Shown one piece after another: positions 43,576 through 52,429 of a stretch of DNA of 64,000 nt. Positions within the stretch are counted from its first letter, which is position 1, and each line of letters opens with the position of its first letter. Location: positions 2,527,526 through 2,591,525 of the forward strand of contig NZ_CP025025.1 in the NCBI RefSeq assembly GCF_002874535.1, given 5' to 3'. The stretch is from Mesobacillus jeotgali. GTDB taxonomy: Bacteria > Bacillota > Bacilli > Bacillales > Cytobacillaceae. Both the position numbers and the translations under genes were made by a program. The notes beneath the pieces are model-generated. The model made no database searches. It was not told where the DNA came from and saw only the letters and a program-made list of their open reading frames with translations.

Positions 43576-45297
43576 ATGACAATCATGAAAATAAGAGGTA
43601 TTCAGAAGAGCTTTAATGAAAAGCAAGTATTACAAAATGCGGAAATTGATATAAAACAAGACAGCCGTATTGGACTGGTCGGCAATAATGGCGCAGGTAA
43701 GACTACATTGGCCAATATCATATATGGGAGTATCGTCCCTGATAAAGGAATAATCGACACGTTTAACAGCAGCTTGAACATTGGCTATCTTAAACAATCC
43801 ACGGAATATTCCATACATGACTTTGAGGACACCTATTCTCTTGCTGAAAACGGACTCTTTCAACTTTCAAGTCAGTTAGGTCTTAACAAGGATATTGATT
43901 GGGCAGATCCTGATTGGAGTAAGTTAAGCGGCGGTGAAAAGTTGAAACTTTCACTTGCAAGTGTGTGGGCAAGCAGGCCAGAACTACTTATACTCGATGA
44001 GCCAACAAACCACTTGGACTTGCAGGGTGTAGAGTGGCTAATTGACGAATTGAAAACTTTCAAAGGCGCCGTGATCATTATTTCCCATGACCGATATTTC
44101 CTCGACCGCACCGTGGCAGAAATTATCGAAATCGAGGATGGATCAACAAAATTATTTAAAGGTAACTACTCTTCTTACCGTCAGGAAAAAGAAAGATTAT
44201 ATGAAATTCAGCTTCATCAATACGAAATACAGCAAAAACACAAACAACAAATTGAACAGCAAATGGCAAATCTGAAAAACTGGTCCGAAAAAGCTCATCG
44301 GGATTCGACGAAACAAGGTTCGGCCTCTGAAAGAAGACAAATAGGATTCAAGGAATACCATCGGGTAAAAGCAAAGAAGATGGATAATCAAATAAAGTCG
44401 AAGATGAAAAGGCTGAATCAGGAGCTTGAAAAGAATGAGGTTACAGTGCCCAAGGAAGAAGCCAAGGTCCGTTTCGAGTTTCAGGATAGCCGAAAGAAAG
44501 GAAAACGCATTTTAGAAGCCCGAAAGCTTTCTAAATCCTTCGGCAGCCGCTGTTTGTTTGAAGAGAGCCATTTTTATATGAATCACGGAGAGAGAATGGC
44601 GTTGTTAGGGCCAAACGGCAGCGGTAAAACTACTCTGATCAAAATATTTCTTGGAGAAGAAACAGTTATATCAGGTGACGTTTGGGTCAGCGAAACAATA
44701 AGAATTGGATATCTCAGCCAGGATGTATCAGACCTCCCTCCAAATAAAACGGCACTGGAGTATTCAGGACTTACAGCCAGAGAATCAATCGGCAGAGCGA
44801 GGACGATTTTTGCTAATATTGGACTATCTGAAGAGAAGCTTACGGTTCCAATCAGCACCCTTAGTCTTGGCGAAAGGACGAGAGTAAAACTTGTGATGAT
44901 GCTGTTGAGTGAAATCGATTTACTGATTCTAGACGAACCTACCAACCATCTCGACTTGGCCAGCAGGGAAAGTCTCGAAAAAACATTGCTGAACTTCCAA
45001 GGATCTATAATAACTGTCTCACATGATGTTTATTTTCAGGAGAAAATCAGTAATAAACTTCTTTTGATTGAAAAAGGAAAGATTAGCAGGAAAGAGTATG
45101 GGATGAAGGAATTCAACAACCAAAACACATCTCCGATTGCAGAAAGTAAGGAAAAAGAAAATCAATTGATGGTTCTCCAAAATGAAATCAACGCTCTCAT
45201 TGGCAGATTGTCTTTCATGGGAAAAGGTGAGCCTGGATATGAGCAACTCGACAAGGATCTTACAGAGCTATTGAAAAAGAAAAGAAACCTGTCCTAA
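43576..45297 (+). CDS. ABC-F ribosomal protection protein, Vml-like
   Basis: This 573-residue cytoplasmic protein has two ABC domains: GNNGAGKTT, LSGGEKLKLS and [12 protein letters not shown], then GPNGSGKTT, LSLGERTRVK and [13 protein letters not shown] long, charged interdomain linker with WSEKAHRDSTKQG and FKEYHRVKAKKMDNQIKSK closely resembles B. subtilis VmlR. Such proteins bind the ribosome and dislodge lincosamides, streptogramin A or pleuromutilins. Drug specificity is set by the linker tip and cannot be read here. ATG 43576 follows AGGTGG by eight bases. The leader with attenuator suggests induction by ribosome-stalling drugs. Confidence 0.85.
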   Translation: MTIMKIRGIQKSFNEKQVLQNAEIDIKQDSRIGLVGNNGAGKTTLANIIYGSIVPDKGIIDTFNSSLNIGYLKQSTEYSIHDFEDTYSLAENGLFQLSSQLGLNKDIDWADPDWSKLSGGEKLKLSLASVWASRPELLILDEPTNHLDLQGVEWLIDELKTFKGAVIIISHDRYFLDRTVAEIIEIEDGSTKLFKGNYSSYRQEKERLYEIQLHQYEIQQKHKQQIEQQMANLKNWSEKAHRDSTKQGSASERRQIGFKEYHRVKAKKMDNQIKSKMKRLNQELEKNEVTVPKEEAKVRFEFQDSRKKGKRILEARKLSKSFGSRCLFEESHFYMNHGERMALLGPNGSGKTTLIKIFLGEETVISGDVWVSETIRIGYLSQDVSDLPPNKTALEYSGLTARESIGRARTIFANIGLSEEKLTVPISTLSLGERTRVKLVMMLLSEIDLLILDEPTNHLDLASRESLEKTLLNFQGSIITVSHDVYFQEKISNKLLLIEKGKISRKEYGMKEFNNQNTSPIAESKEKENQLMVLQNEINALIGRLSFMGKGEPGYEQLDKDLTELLKKKRNLS

Positions 45298-45317
45298 TCT
45301 TATTTATAGTAAAATAA

Positions 45318-45370
45318 AAACTGCACCTGCCATTGTTAGATTGGTGTCTAACATCTGCAGGTGCAGTTTC
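45318..45370. terminator. Bidirectional terminator between the ABC-F gene and crcB
   Basis: AAACTGCACCTGC and GCAGGTGCAGTTT with an inner TGTTAG/CTAACA stem form a long hairpin for both converging genes. Confidence 0.85.
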
Positions 45371-45376
45371 CCATTC

Positions 45377-45727
45377 TTATAATAATCTTCCAATAATAAG
45401 CCCTGAGGCTGCACTCAACAGACCTCCAATATAAGTACAAACTAGATACAACACGACAGCTTTGTTTTGTTTGTTGCTGAATAGCTTGACCAAGTCAACA
45501 TTCAATGTGGAAAAAGTGGTGAATGCCCCCATGAATCCTGTAGCAGCAAAAAGATACAAGTTCCCCTGAATTCCTTGCCCAACTATCCAGCCAAGCAGAA
45601 AAGATCCTAGGAGGTTCACAGTAAGTGTAGCGACAGGCAGCATCGATTGGGGCATTAACTTTTGGACACCGAACCTTGAGAGAGCTCCAGCCATTCCACC
45701 TAAAGCAACCAGAACAAACCCAGTCAT
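45377..45727 (-). CDS. crcB: Fluoride exporter subunit CrcB/Fluc (second copy)
   Basis: This 116-residue protein has four transmembrane helices with GGMAGALSRFG, TLTVNLLGSFLLGW and TGFMGAFTTFSTLN, the Fluc signatures (Asn and Phe of the fluoride pore and the TTFST turn). Tandem Fluc genes usually make a heterodimer. The ATG overlaps the upstream crcB stop (ATGA). Confidence 0.9.
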   Translation of the reverse strand: MTGFVLVALGGMAGALSRFGVQKLMPQSMLPVATLTVNLLGSFLLGWIVGQGIQGNLYLFAATGFMGAFTTFSTLNVDLVKLFSNKQNKAVVLYLVCTYIGGLLSAASGLIIGRLL

Positions 45728-46113
45728 TTTCCCGCCTCCCTGCCAAGTCCTCCGCCAAGCTTATAACCTGCCGCTGCAAGGATCAGCCCGACAACCGCAC
45801 TGAGAAGTACATAAAATATTGCCATACCTATACTGCCGTTCTCTATCATTACCAGCGTTTCAAGGCTGAAGGTCGAAAATGTTGTGAAAGATCCTGTTAG
45901 ACCCGTACCAATTGTTGCCGACAGTACAGGATTCAGTTTTCTTCTTGCTATGATGCGGGCCGTGAACCACCCCAAGAACAACGAGCCTGTGTAATTGGCA
46001 ATTAATGTACCCATGGGAAATCCATTATTAAATAATTCGCTTGTGCTAAGACTGACCAAGTACCGCAAGAGGCTGCCTAACATTCCCCCAAGCCCTACTC
46101 CTAGATATACCAA
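45724..46113 (-). CDS. crcB: Fluoride exporter subunit CrcB/Fluc (first copy)
   Basis: This 129-residue protein has four helices with GGMLGSLLRYL, IANYTGSLFLGWF and GTGLTGSFTTFSTFS. It pairs with the downstream copy. The start is TTG 46113, eight bases after GGAAGG. It follows the acetyltransferase gene by 24 bases, so there is no room for a fluoride riboswitch between them. Confidence 0.9.
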   Translation of the reverse strand: MVYLGVGLGGMLGSLLRYLVSLSTSELFNNGFPMGTLIANYTGSLFLGWFTARIIARRKLNPVLSATIGTGLTGSFTTFSTFSLETLVMIENGSIGMAIFYVLLSAVVGLILAAAGYKLGGGLGREAGK

Positions 46114-46137
46114 TGAAATAACCTTCCTTTTGTACTG

Positions 46138-46722
46138 CTATTTTCGATTCAATTTATCTTGTAATTCTGTTTTAATCTGCGGCCACTCTTCTTTAAGAAT
46201 GCTAAAGACAACGGTGTCCCTGACATACCCGTCAGCGATAATTCGATGTTTTCTCAACACCCCTTCTCTTTGGGCACCGAGACGGGCAATAGCATTTTGC
46301 GAGCGTACATTCCTGTAATCGGTACAAAATTGCACTCTGTTTACTTCCATTTTTTCAAAAGCATGTTGGAGCATGAGCAATTTTGTTTCTGTATTCACAC
46401 TCGTTCTCCAGTAATCTGGACTGTACCATGTCCAGCCAATCTCAAGTGATTTATGTGCTGCTGAAATATCAAGATATCTTGAACTGCCCACTATTTTATC
46501 TGATTTATAATCAAGAACGACAAATGGTATTTGAGTTCCTTTCTCTCTCTCAACCATTGCAGCTTCAATAACCTTTCTCATATCTTCTTTGCTTCTGACC
46601 TTCGAAGATGTAAACTCCCATATAGACTGGTTTTGCCCGGCTTCCCACAAACCATCAAGCTGACTACTTTCCATTGGCAAAAGCTTTACATTTTTACCTT
46701 CTAGAGTGACTTTTTTATCCAT
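46138..46722 (-). CDS. GNAT acetyltransferase, RimJ/RimL-like
   Basis: This 194-residue protein has the GNAT core: VVLDYKSDKIVGSSRYLDI, EIGWTWYSPDYWRTSVNTE (acetyl-CoA region) and VQFCTDYRNVRSQNAIARLGAQ-type end motifs. The RimL/RimJ group acetylates amino termini or small molecules. ATG 46722 follows GGGAG by eight bases. It appears to be the first gene of an operon with the two crcB genes. Confidence 0.8.
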   Translation of the reverse strand: MDKKVTLEGKNVKLLPMESSQLDGLWEAGQNQSIWEFTSSKVRSKEDMRKVIEAAMVEREKGTQIPFVVLDYKSDKIVGSSRYLDISAAHKSLEIGWTWYSPDYWRTSVNTETKLLMLQHAFEKMEVNRVQFCTDYRNVRSQNAIARLGAQREGVLRKHRIIADGYVRDTVVFSILKEEWPQIKTELQDKLNRK

Positions 46723-47028
46723 CTTCCCAACTCCCAATTGGTTTTATATTCCTTTATCATACCACTGGGGAAGATAGTCTGGGAATTCCTTCATTAATAA
46801 AGGTTTTTCTTTTCGTTTTCTCATAAAATAATAAAAACAGGCACCTTGTTTTTTACGTTTATAATTGCAATCTTCATTCAGAAGTCTACTCGAAAAGAGC
46901 CTATAAACTTTAATAATGCGTCAATTAAGAACATGTACTAAAAGCAACAAATCAATGCGAAAACGGCTTTAATGCAAAAAAGAATCCCCAAACGAAAGGC
47001 TGCCCGGTCTCCCGGACAGCCTTAACTC
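46723..47028. other. Intergenic region with a dispersed short repeat
   Basis: No gene is seen. CGAAAAGAGCCTATA (near 46894) is the reverse complement of TATAGGCTCTTTTCG at 20272. GCGAAAACGGCTTTAAT (near 46958) resembles ACGAAAACAGCTTTAAT near 36864. A hairpin GGCTGCCCGG/CCGGACAGCC (47000-47023) lies after the next reverse gene. Confidence 0.45.
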
Positions 47029-47235
47029 TTATTTTACCTCTTCAAAATATTCTTTGTAATAGCCGCCAACCTTGCCGGAATTATCAACAATGAAATAAAA
47101 TTCCTCGGTTTCGTTTTTCACTTCATATACCTTTCCAGTTGTCAGTTTGTTATTTACAATGTATTTTTTTGCATCTGTGTGAACGCACTTCAAAGTCTTA
47201 ATCGTCTCGCGTTCGTGCCAGTTCGTGTGGATCAT
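47029..47235 (-). CDS. Small protein, DUF6501-like
   Basis: This 68-residue protein opens MIHTNWHERETIKTLKCVHT and continues AKKYIVNNKLTTGKVYEVKNETEE to FIVDNSGKVGGYYKEYF. It resembles the DUF6501 proteins I recall from Bacillus; function unknown. ATG 47235 follows AAAGGAAGTG. The longer frame to 47301 was rejected for lack of a site. Confidence 0.65.
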   Translation of the reverse strand: MIHTNWHERETIKTLKCVHTDAKKYIVNNKLTTGKVYEVKNETEEFYFIVDNSGKVGGYYKEYFEEVK

Positions 47236-47304
47236 CTTTTGCACTTCCTTTATATGAGTTTCATACTCTATAGTATAAAGAAAAGATGATACAATAGGCA
47301 ATAG

Positions 47305-47508
47305 TTAGCTGGCATTCGCTTCCTCACCGGCAATTTTCAAACCATGGATTTCCGATTGATCAAAAGTCATTGTTTCGCCAGTAATTACATTTTTCAAAGT
47401 TATATAACAAACATCACAGATTACATCTTTACGAATATATTGTAAAAAAGAGAAACGTTCATTTTTGTAAATCAGTTCATAAAAACCCGTTTTAGTAAAA
47501 CCATTCAT
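47305..47508 (-). CDS. Small protein, unknown
   Basis: This 67-residue protein has CDVC in the middle (VICDVCYITLKNVITG) and a Phe/Tyr-rich N-terminus. ATG 47508 follows AGAGGGG by five bases. I do not recognise the family. It is the upstream neighbour of the DUF6501-like gene, 69 bases away. Confidence 0.6.
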   Translation of the reverse strand: MNGFTKTGFYELIYKNERFSFLQYIRKDVICDVCYITLKNVITGETMTFDQSEIHGLKIAGEEANAS

Positions 47509-47614
47509 GTTAACCCCTCTTTCCAGGATGTTTTCATCTTGGTGTTTGGCTGTGTCTTTCTATACCACAATCAAGACTTGTATTAAACATCCCGGGATAA
47601 AAGGAAAATATCCC

Positions 47615-48283
47615 CTACAAACTGTTAATTGGAGCAATTAACTCTTTTCCCTCATTTTTGGCCGAATTAATTTCGGTGGAAACCTGGTAAGCTTCCATCG
47701 CGTCGGCATCTAACGGAACCAAAAGCTGTTTAAGTTCTTGAGGTTGGGCAATCGAACTGTCTAGCCAAATATCAAGCTTGTCTTCCGGAAGGATCACAGG
47801 CATTCTGTCATGAATTTTTTCGGTGATCTCATTTGGACTAGTAGTGATTATCGTGCAGGAAGTAATCCCCTTCCCATCCTTATTCCAACTTTCCCAGAGC
47901 CCGGCTAACGCAAACGGCTTTTTATTTTTCATACCGAATCGGTATGGCTGTTTTTGTTTGCCATCTTTTTTCCATTCGTAAAATCCATCAGTAAGGATCA
48001 GGCACCGCCTTTGTTTAAAAGCATGCTTGAAACTCGCTTTCTCATCTACTGTCTCCGCGCGAGCATTAATCATTCTGTAACCGATTTTTTCGTCATCCGC
48101 CCAGAATGGAATCAATCCCCACCTCATTCTTGTCCCTATCCTGCCCTCCCCATTATCAATCACCGTCAAAATGTCCTGTCCAGGAGCTATATTGTACCTT
48201 GCATCAAGATCCTCCTGGAATTCGAACTGAAATTGTTCCTTCAATGAACCTATATCCTCAAATAATGAAAACCTTCCGCACAT
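47615..48283 (-). CDS. SOS response-associated peptidase (SRAP, YedK/HMCES-like)
   Basis: This 222-residue protein starts MCGRFSLF; Cys2 forms the thiazolidine crosslink to abasic sites in single-stranded DNA. Other conserved parts are ARYNIAPGQ (about 32), RMRWGLIPFWA (about 53), NARAETVDEK (about 73), RCLILTDGFYEWK (about 93) and HDRMPVIL with the catalytic His (about 158). It protects abasic sites during replication. ATG 48283 follows GGAGG. Confidence 0.92.
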   Translation of the reverse strand: MCGRFSLFEDIGSLKEQFQFEFQEDLDARYNIAPGQDILTVIDNGEGRIGTRMRWGLIPFWADDEKIGYRMINARAETVDEKASFKHAFKQRRCLILTDGFYEWKKDGKQKQPYRFGMKNKKPFALAGLWESWNKDGKGITSCTIITTSPNEITEKIHDRMPVILPEDKLDIWLDSSIAQPQELKQLLVPLDADAMEAYQVSTEINSAKNEGKELIAPINSL

Positions 48284-48388
48284 TTTCTTTCCTCCAACCG
48301 ATGTTTTTTACTATAATTCCCGTCCTTTTCAGGAAGTAACATCTTCTGTCGTAAAAAAATAAGCCAAGCTTCTTTGAGCCTGACTTAT

Positions 48389-48658
48389 CTATATCTTTTC
48401 AGCATTCAAATTCTTTTTCATTTTAACCCTAAGTGCAATGTTTGCTGCTACTAGGAATGGGATGATTGATGCAATTGTAAATCCAAGCGCATAACCTGAT
48501 ATACTTTCATTCAAAACTCTATCGTTTATGCTAAAGCCAAGAAATGTTATACCAATGCCATCCCCATCCACATGGTCAATGACCGACCATAGTTCAATCC
48601 CTTTAATAAGGAATAAACCACTTATGATCGACAGCAATAAAACCCATAGCCATTTCAT
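48389..48658 (-). CDS. Small membrane protein with two helices, unknown
   Basis: This 89-residue protein has transmembrane helices at about 2-22 and 57-79 with a short extracytoplasmic loop between. I do not recognise it. ATG 48658 follows GGAGG by nine bases. Confidence 0.6.
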   Translation of the reverse strand: MKWLWVLLLSIISGLFLIKGIELWSVIDHVDGDGIGITFLGFSINDRVLNESISGYALGFTIASIIPFLVAANIALRVKMKKNLNAEKI

Positions 48659-48831
48659 ACGACCATACCTCCAAAATCCCAGAACCCTCAAAAAAGTTCA
48701 GGTGTATACACTATATTATAGGGAGATATGGTATTAATTAATATAAAGCTAGCGCAGTTGTAACAAAATGTTCATAATGTTGTTCTTAATTTCGTCAATA
48801 AGGATCTAATTGTTTGCAAAATTAAATACAC

Positions 48832-49926
48832 TCAAAAAGAAAATTTATTTTTCATCAATCGATCCAGCTGCAGAAATGCATTTTTCACAGCTTCTTTTGG
48901 AACTTCCTGATAGCGGTCCCCAATGCTCACTTCAAAATAACATGAAGATTCTCCTGTTGCCTTCAGGTGATTAATGATCCCCACACCTGTTTCGCGTATC
49001 ACTTCTACCAAAATTGGTTCTATTTCCTCTTTAGAATGAGGAAACTGGACATGAAACATGTTTGAAACTGGAATTGCAGGCAGTGTGGAAACGTGATGAC
49101 AAGAATTAAAGAAAACCGCAAGCTCCTTTGCATTTTCATAATACACAGGCATTTTTTTAGATTTCTGATTGAAAAAATGGTCTGCTGAAATAATATATGG
49201 GTACAGGCTAATCAGATCACCGCCATACCTCCTTTTCCAGACCTTTGATTTAGCAATGAACGTAGCTTCCCCCGCAAGAATTGCACCGGCAATTCCTCCG
49301 ATTCCTTTGTAAAAAGAAAGATAGACACTGTCAAACAGCTCGCAAACTTCAGAAGCAGTCTTCTCATAATAGGGCAGCACTTCCAAGAGTCTGGCACCAT
49401 CAAGGTGCAGCTTAATGCCATTCTTTCGGCAATGTTTTGAAATTTCTTCTAGAGTTTCGTAGCTAGGCAGTTGCCCGCCTATCTCCCTTTGCGGCAATTC
49501 CAGCAAAAGGCAAGCAACTTCTTCTTCCATGGAGACAACGTCATCAAGCTCAATAACACGTGTTTCGTCCGCAAGCAAAACCGTTTTGATATTATGTAAT
49601 TCCTTTAGTCCATCCTCCTCATGGATTTCCAGGTGACTTAACGGATGGTATGCAACTTTTTGCAGTTCTTTTTCATCACACCAAATACGCATTGCGATTT
49701 GTTGGGCCATCGTTCCGCTCGGAAAGAAAACAGCCTTCTCCTTGCCAAGGAAGGCTGCCATTTTATCCTGAAAGGCTTCGATTATCTTTCCAGTTCCGTA
49801 AATATCGCTATCCAGCTGTCCGTCGATATTTTCAAAAGCATCCTTTAATACTTGAACGTTTCGTTTACCATGGCCTGGCAATTGATATGTCGATTTATTA
49901 AAAGCATCCTGTAATGAAATACTCAT
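48832..49926 (-). CDS. Threonine aldolase family PLP enzyme
   Basis: This 364-residue fold-type I PLP enzyme has GTGKIIEAFQ, the SGTMAQQIA phosphate loop, HLDGARL with the PLP-binding Asp (about 176) and SFYKGIGGIAG with the PLP lysine (Lys207). It cleaves a beta-hydroxy amino acid, most likely threonine to glycine and acetaldehyde. ATG 49926 follows GGAGGGG. It is two bases after an acetyltransferase gene, so both are co-transcribed. Confidence 0.85.
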   Translation of the reverse strand: MSISLQDAFNKSTYQLPGHGKRNVQVLKDAFENIDGQLDSDIYGTGKIIEAFQDKMAAFLGKEKAVFFPSGTMAQQIAMRIWCDEKELQKVAYHPLSHLEIHEEDGLKELHNIKTVLLADETRVIELDDVVSMEEEVACLLLELPQREIGGQLPSYETLEEISKHCRKNGIKLHLDGARLLEVLPYYEKTASEVCELFDSVYLSFYKGIGGIAGAILAGEATFIAKSKVWKRRYGGDLISLYPYIISADHFFNQKSKKMPVYYENAKELAVFFNSCHHVSTLPAIPVSNMFHVQFPHSKEEIEPILVEVIRETGVGIINHLKATGESSCYFEVSIGDRYQEVPKEAVKNAFLQLDRLMKNKFSF

Positions 49927-49928
49927 TG

Positions 49929-50489
49929 TTAAGCCCCTCCATTCTGTTTATTAATCCGTCCCATCACAATCATATTATAAAATTTTCCGTCAGAAAGCAG
50001 TTTGTCATCCTTCAGTATGCCCTCGACTTCAAACCCAAGCTTTTCATAGAGCCTCCGTGCATTTTCATTCGACTCCATCACATTGAGCGTCATTTTCTTA
50101 ATATCGTTATCGTCTGCCCAGGAAATCGATTCTTGCAAAAGATTTTTACCGATACCATAGCCCCAAAACTCTTTTAATATGCCTACCCCGAATTCAACTT
50201 TGTGCCTGAACCTCTTCAAGTCATTTCCAGCACACCTTGAAAACCCAATAAGCCTTCCATTCGTTTCTGCTACCAAGAATATGTTTCTGGCACTCTCACT
50301 GTCTGCCTTTATAATAGCTTGAAAACCCTGCGGATCAATGAATGCCTCTCCTGGTTCCCTGTCGAGATTTTCAGTTTCCCCATCAATTTGCAGCCTTAAA
50401 TCAGACAAAGCTTCTGCATCCATTTCAACTGCGGACCGAATTTTGTAATTCAAATTTTTAATATTAAACTCTTTTTCTCCTATCAGCAT
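49929..50489 (-). CDS. GNAT family acetyltransferase
   Basis: This 186-residue protein has the GNAT A motif VGILKEFWGYGIGKNLLQESI (about 125-145) and the end motif NENARRLYEKLGFEVEG. The substrate is unknown. ATG 50489 follows GGAGG. The C-terminus adjoins the threonine aldolase-like gene. Confidence 0.85.
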   Translation of the reverse strand: MLIGEKEFNIKNLNYKIRSAVEMDAEALSDLRLQIDGETENLDREPGEAFIDPQGFQAIIKADSESARNIFLVAETNGRLIGFSRCAGNDLKRFRHKVEFGVGILKEFWGYGIGKNLLQESISWADDNDIKKMTLNVMESNENARRLYEKLGFEVEGILKDDKLLSDGKFYNMIVMGRINKQNGGA

Positions 50490-50601
50490 TGTAATTCCTC
50501 CAAAATATACCTTAGCTTAATTTTAGACATTGAGAACCTTTCTGTATAGTTCAAATCATTTTGCCTATGGCCCAATCAGCAAGTGTACAAGGAAAACCAT
50601 A

Positions 50602-50632
50602 AATAAAAGGATGGAATCCGGTGATTCCATCC
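50602..50632 (-). terminator. Terminator of the acyl-CoA synthetase gene
   Basis: GGATGGAATC pairs with GATTCCATCC; T follows on the minus strand. Confidence 0.8.
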
Positions 50633-50638
50633 TCTCAT

Positions 50639-52288
50639 TTATACATTTTTCAACTCTTCGACAGCTTCCATCGCCTGTTCTCTTAGCTTGAACTTTTGAA
50701 TTTTTCCTGAAGCGGTCATTGGATAGCTTTCAGTGAACTCTATATATCTTGGAATTTTGTGCTTCGAGATTTTGCCTTTGCAATATTCTTTGATTTCTTC
50801 TGCTGTGGCTGATTCGCCATCTTTTAAAATAATCCATGCCATGACTTCCTCGCCGTACACGCTGTCTGGAATGCCTACAACCTGGACATCAAGGACTTTC
50901 GGATGTTTGTAAAGGAATTCCTCGATTTCGCGCGGATAGATATTTTCCCCGCCCCTGATGATCATATCCTTTAGTCTTCCTGTTACACGGCAATAGCCAT
51001 TTTCATCCATAACAGCCAGGTCTCCTGTGTGGAGCCAGCCTTCTGAATCAATCGCTTCCCTCGTTGCATCTGGGTTCTTATAATAACCGTCCATTACATG
51101 GTAGCCACGTGTGCATAGTTCTCCCTGAACTCCCCTTGGAACTTCCTCCATCGTGCCTGGCTTGACGATTTTTACCTTGACCTCAGGAAGGGCTTTTCCA
51201 ACAGTTTCAACCCTCAATTCGAGTGGATCGTTCGTTCTTGTCTGCGTAATGACTGGAGAAGCTTCTGTTTGGCCGTAGGCAATTGTTATTTCCGTTGCTC
51301 CCATTTTTTCATTGACAGCTTTCATCACTTCAATCGGACAATTGGAACCAGCCATGATGCCGGTTCTCAAGGATGAAAGGTCATATTTTTCAAATTCCGG
51401 ATCATTCAGCTCGGCGATGAACATGGTTGGAACTCCGTGAAGCGCAGTACACTTTTCTTTTTCGACCGTCTCAAGAACTGCCTTTGGACTGAATTCCTGG
51501 ACCGGCACCATTGTTGCACCCACTGTTGCACAAGCAAGCGTCCCCATTACACAGCCGAAGCAATGGAAAAATGGTACAGGAATACACAGTCTATCTTGAT
51601 CTGTAAGCTTCATTGCAGATGCAACATTATAGGCATTATTGACAATATTGCTGTGTGTGAGCATAACCCCCTTTGGGAATCCAGTCGTACCTGAAGTATA
51701 TTGCATATTGATGACTTCACTTTGCTTTAGCGTTGCCATTTGCTCGTCGAGTTCTTCCTCTGTTACATCGTCCGCCATATCCAATATATCCTGCCAACTG
51801 TACGTCCCTGGAAAACGCTTTTCTCCCATTACAATGACGTTTTTCAAATACGGCAGCGTGCTGCTTTCAAGCTTGCCTGGTTCACTCGTTTTCAGTTCTG
51901 GAACAATCTCATACACCATGTCAATATAAGAAGCGTCTTTGAATTGTTCCATCAAAATGATCGTCGTTGAATCTGACTGCTTTAGAAGATATTCCAATTC
52001 AGCAGTCCGATAATTTGTATTGACAGTAACAAGAACTGCACCCATCTTTCCAGTGGCGAATTGCGATACCACCCATTCCGGGGTATTGGAAGACCATGCA
52101 GCAATGTGCTCTCCTTTTTTCACTCCCAGGCTCATCAGGCCTCTGGCAGCTTTACGGCATAACATATTGAACTCCTTGTAATTCATCCTCAGGTCACGGT
52201 CCGCATAAACAACCGCTTCGTGTTCTGGGTATTTCTTCGCCTGAACCTCCAATAATTCACCTACAGTGTATGGCAGCAAATTCTCCAA
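50639..52288 (-). CDS. Acyl-CoA synthetase, YngI-like
   Basis: This 549-residue adenylating enzyme has YTSGTTGFPKGVMLTH (P-loop, about 198), AYGQTEASPV (about 340), GWLHTGDLAVMDENG (about 410), RLKDMIIRGGENIYP and the C-terminal catalytic Lys in TASGKIQKFKLRE. It activates fatty or branched acids to CoA thioesters. B. subtilis YngI has the same length. The start is TTG 52288 seven to eight bases after GGAGG. A near-perfect cre site lies just upstream, which fits carbon catabolite repression. Confidence 0.88.
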   Translation of the reverse strand: MENLLPYTVGELLEVQAKKYPEHEAVVYADRDLRMNYKEFNMLCRKAARGLMSLGVKKGEHIAAWSSNTPEWVVSQFATGKMGAVLVTVNTNYRTAELEYLLKQSDSTTIILMEQFKDASYIDMVYEIVPELKTSEPGKLESSTLPYLKNVIVMGEKRFPGTYSWQDILDMADDVTEEELDEQMATLKQSEVINMQYTSGTTGFPKGVMLTHSNIVNNAYNVASAMKLTDQDRLCIPVPFFHCFGCVMGTLACATVGATMVPVQEFSPKAVLETVEKEKCTALHGVPTMFIAELNDPEFEKYDLSSLRTGIMAGSNCPIEVMKAVNEKMGATEITIAYGQTEASPVITQTRTNDPLELRVETVGKALPEVKVKIVKPGTMEEVPRGVQGELCTRGYHVMDGYYKNPDATREAIDSEGWLHTGDLAVMDENGYCRVTGRLKDMIIRGGENIYPREIEEFLYKHPKVLDVQVVGIPDSVYGEEVMAWIILKDGESATAEEIKEYCKGKISKHKIPRYIEFTESYPMTASGKIQKFKLREQAMEAVEELKNV

Positions 52289-52316
52289 TCTATTAACCTC
52301 CTAAATAAGTTTAAGT

Positions 52317-52331
52317 ATGTAAGCGTTTACT
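52317..52331 (-). promoter_or_regulatory. CcpA cre site before the acyl-CoA synthetase gene
   Basis: ATGTAAGCGTTTACT differs from the cre consensus at one position and is nearly palindromic. It lies 29-43 bases upstream of the start codon. Confidence 0.6.
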
Positions 52332-52395
52332 CATAACTATACCACCTTAGTTTGAATATTCAATATTTTTGAAATATATTCCTTCCTTTTTCCTA

Positions 52396-52427
52396 AAATA
52401 AAAAAAGCAGGGACCGTTTCCTGCTTT
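52396..52427 (-). terminator. Terminator of the flavoprotein gene
   Basis: AAAGCAGG and CCTGCTTT are separated by seven to eight bases and followed by T on the minus strand. Confidence 0.7.
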
Positions 52428-52429
52428 AA

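Noticed and set aside
45700-46137. Fluoride riboswitch for crcB
   Set aside because: Only 24 bases separate crcB from the upstream gene and no riboswitch-like fold is seen.
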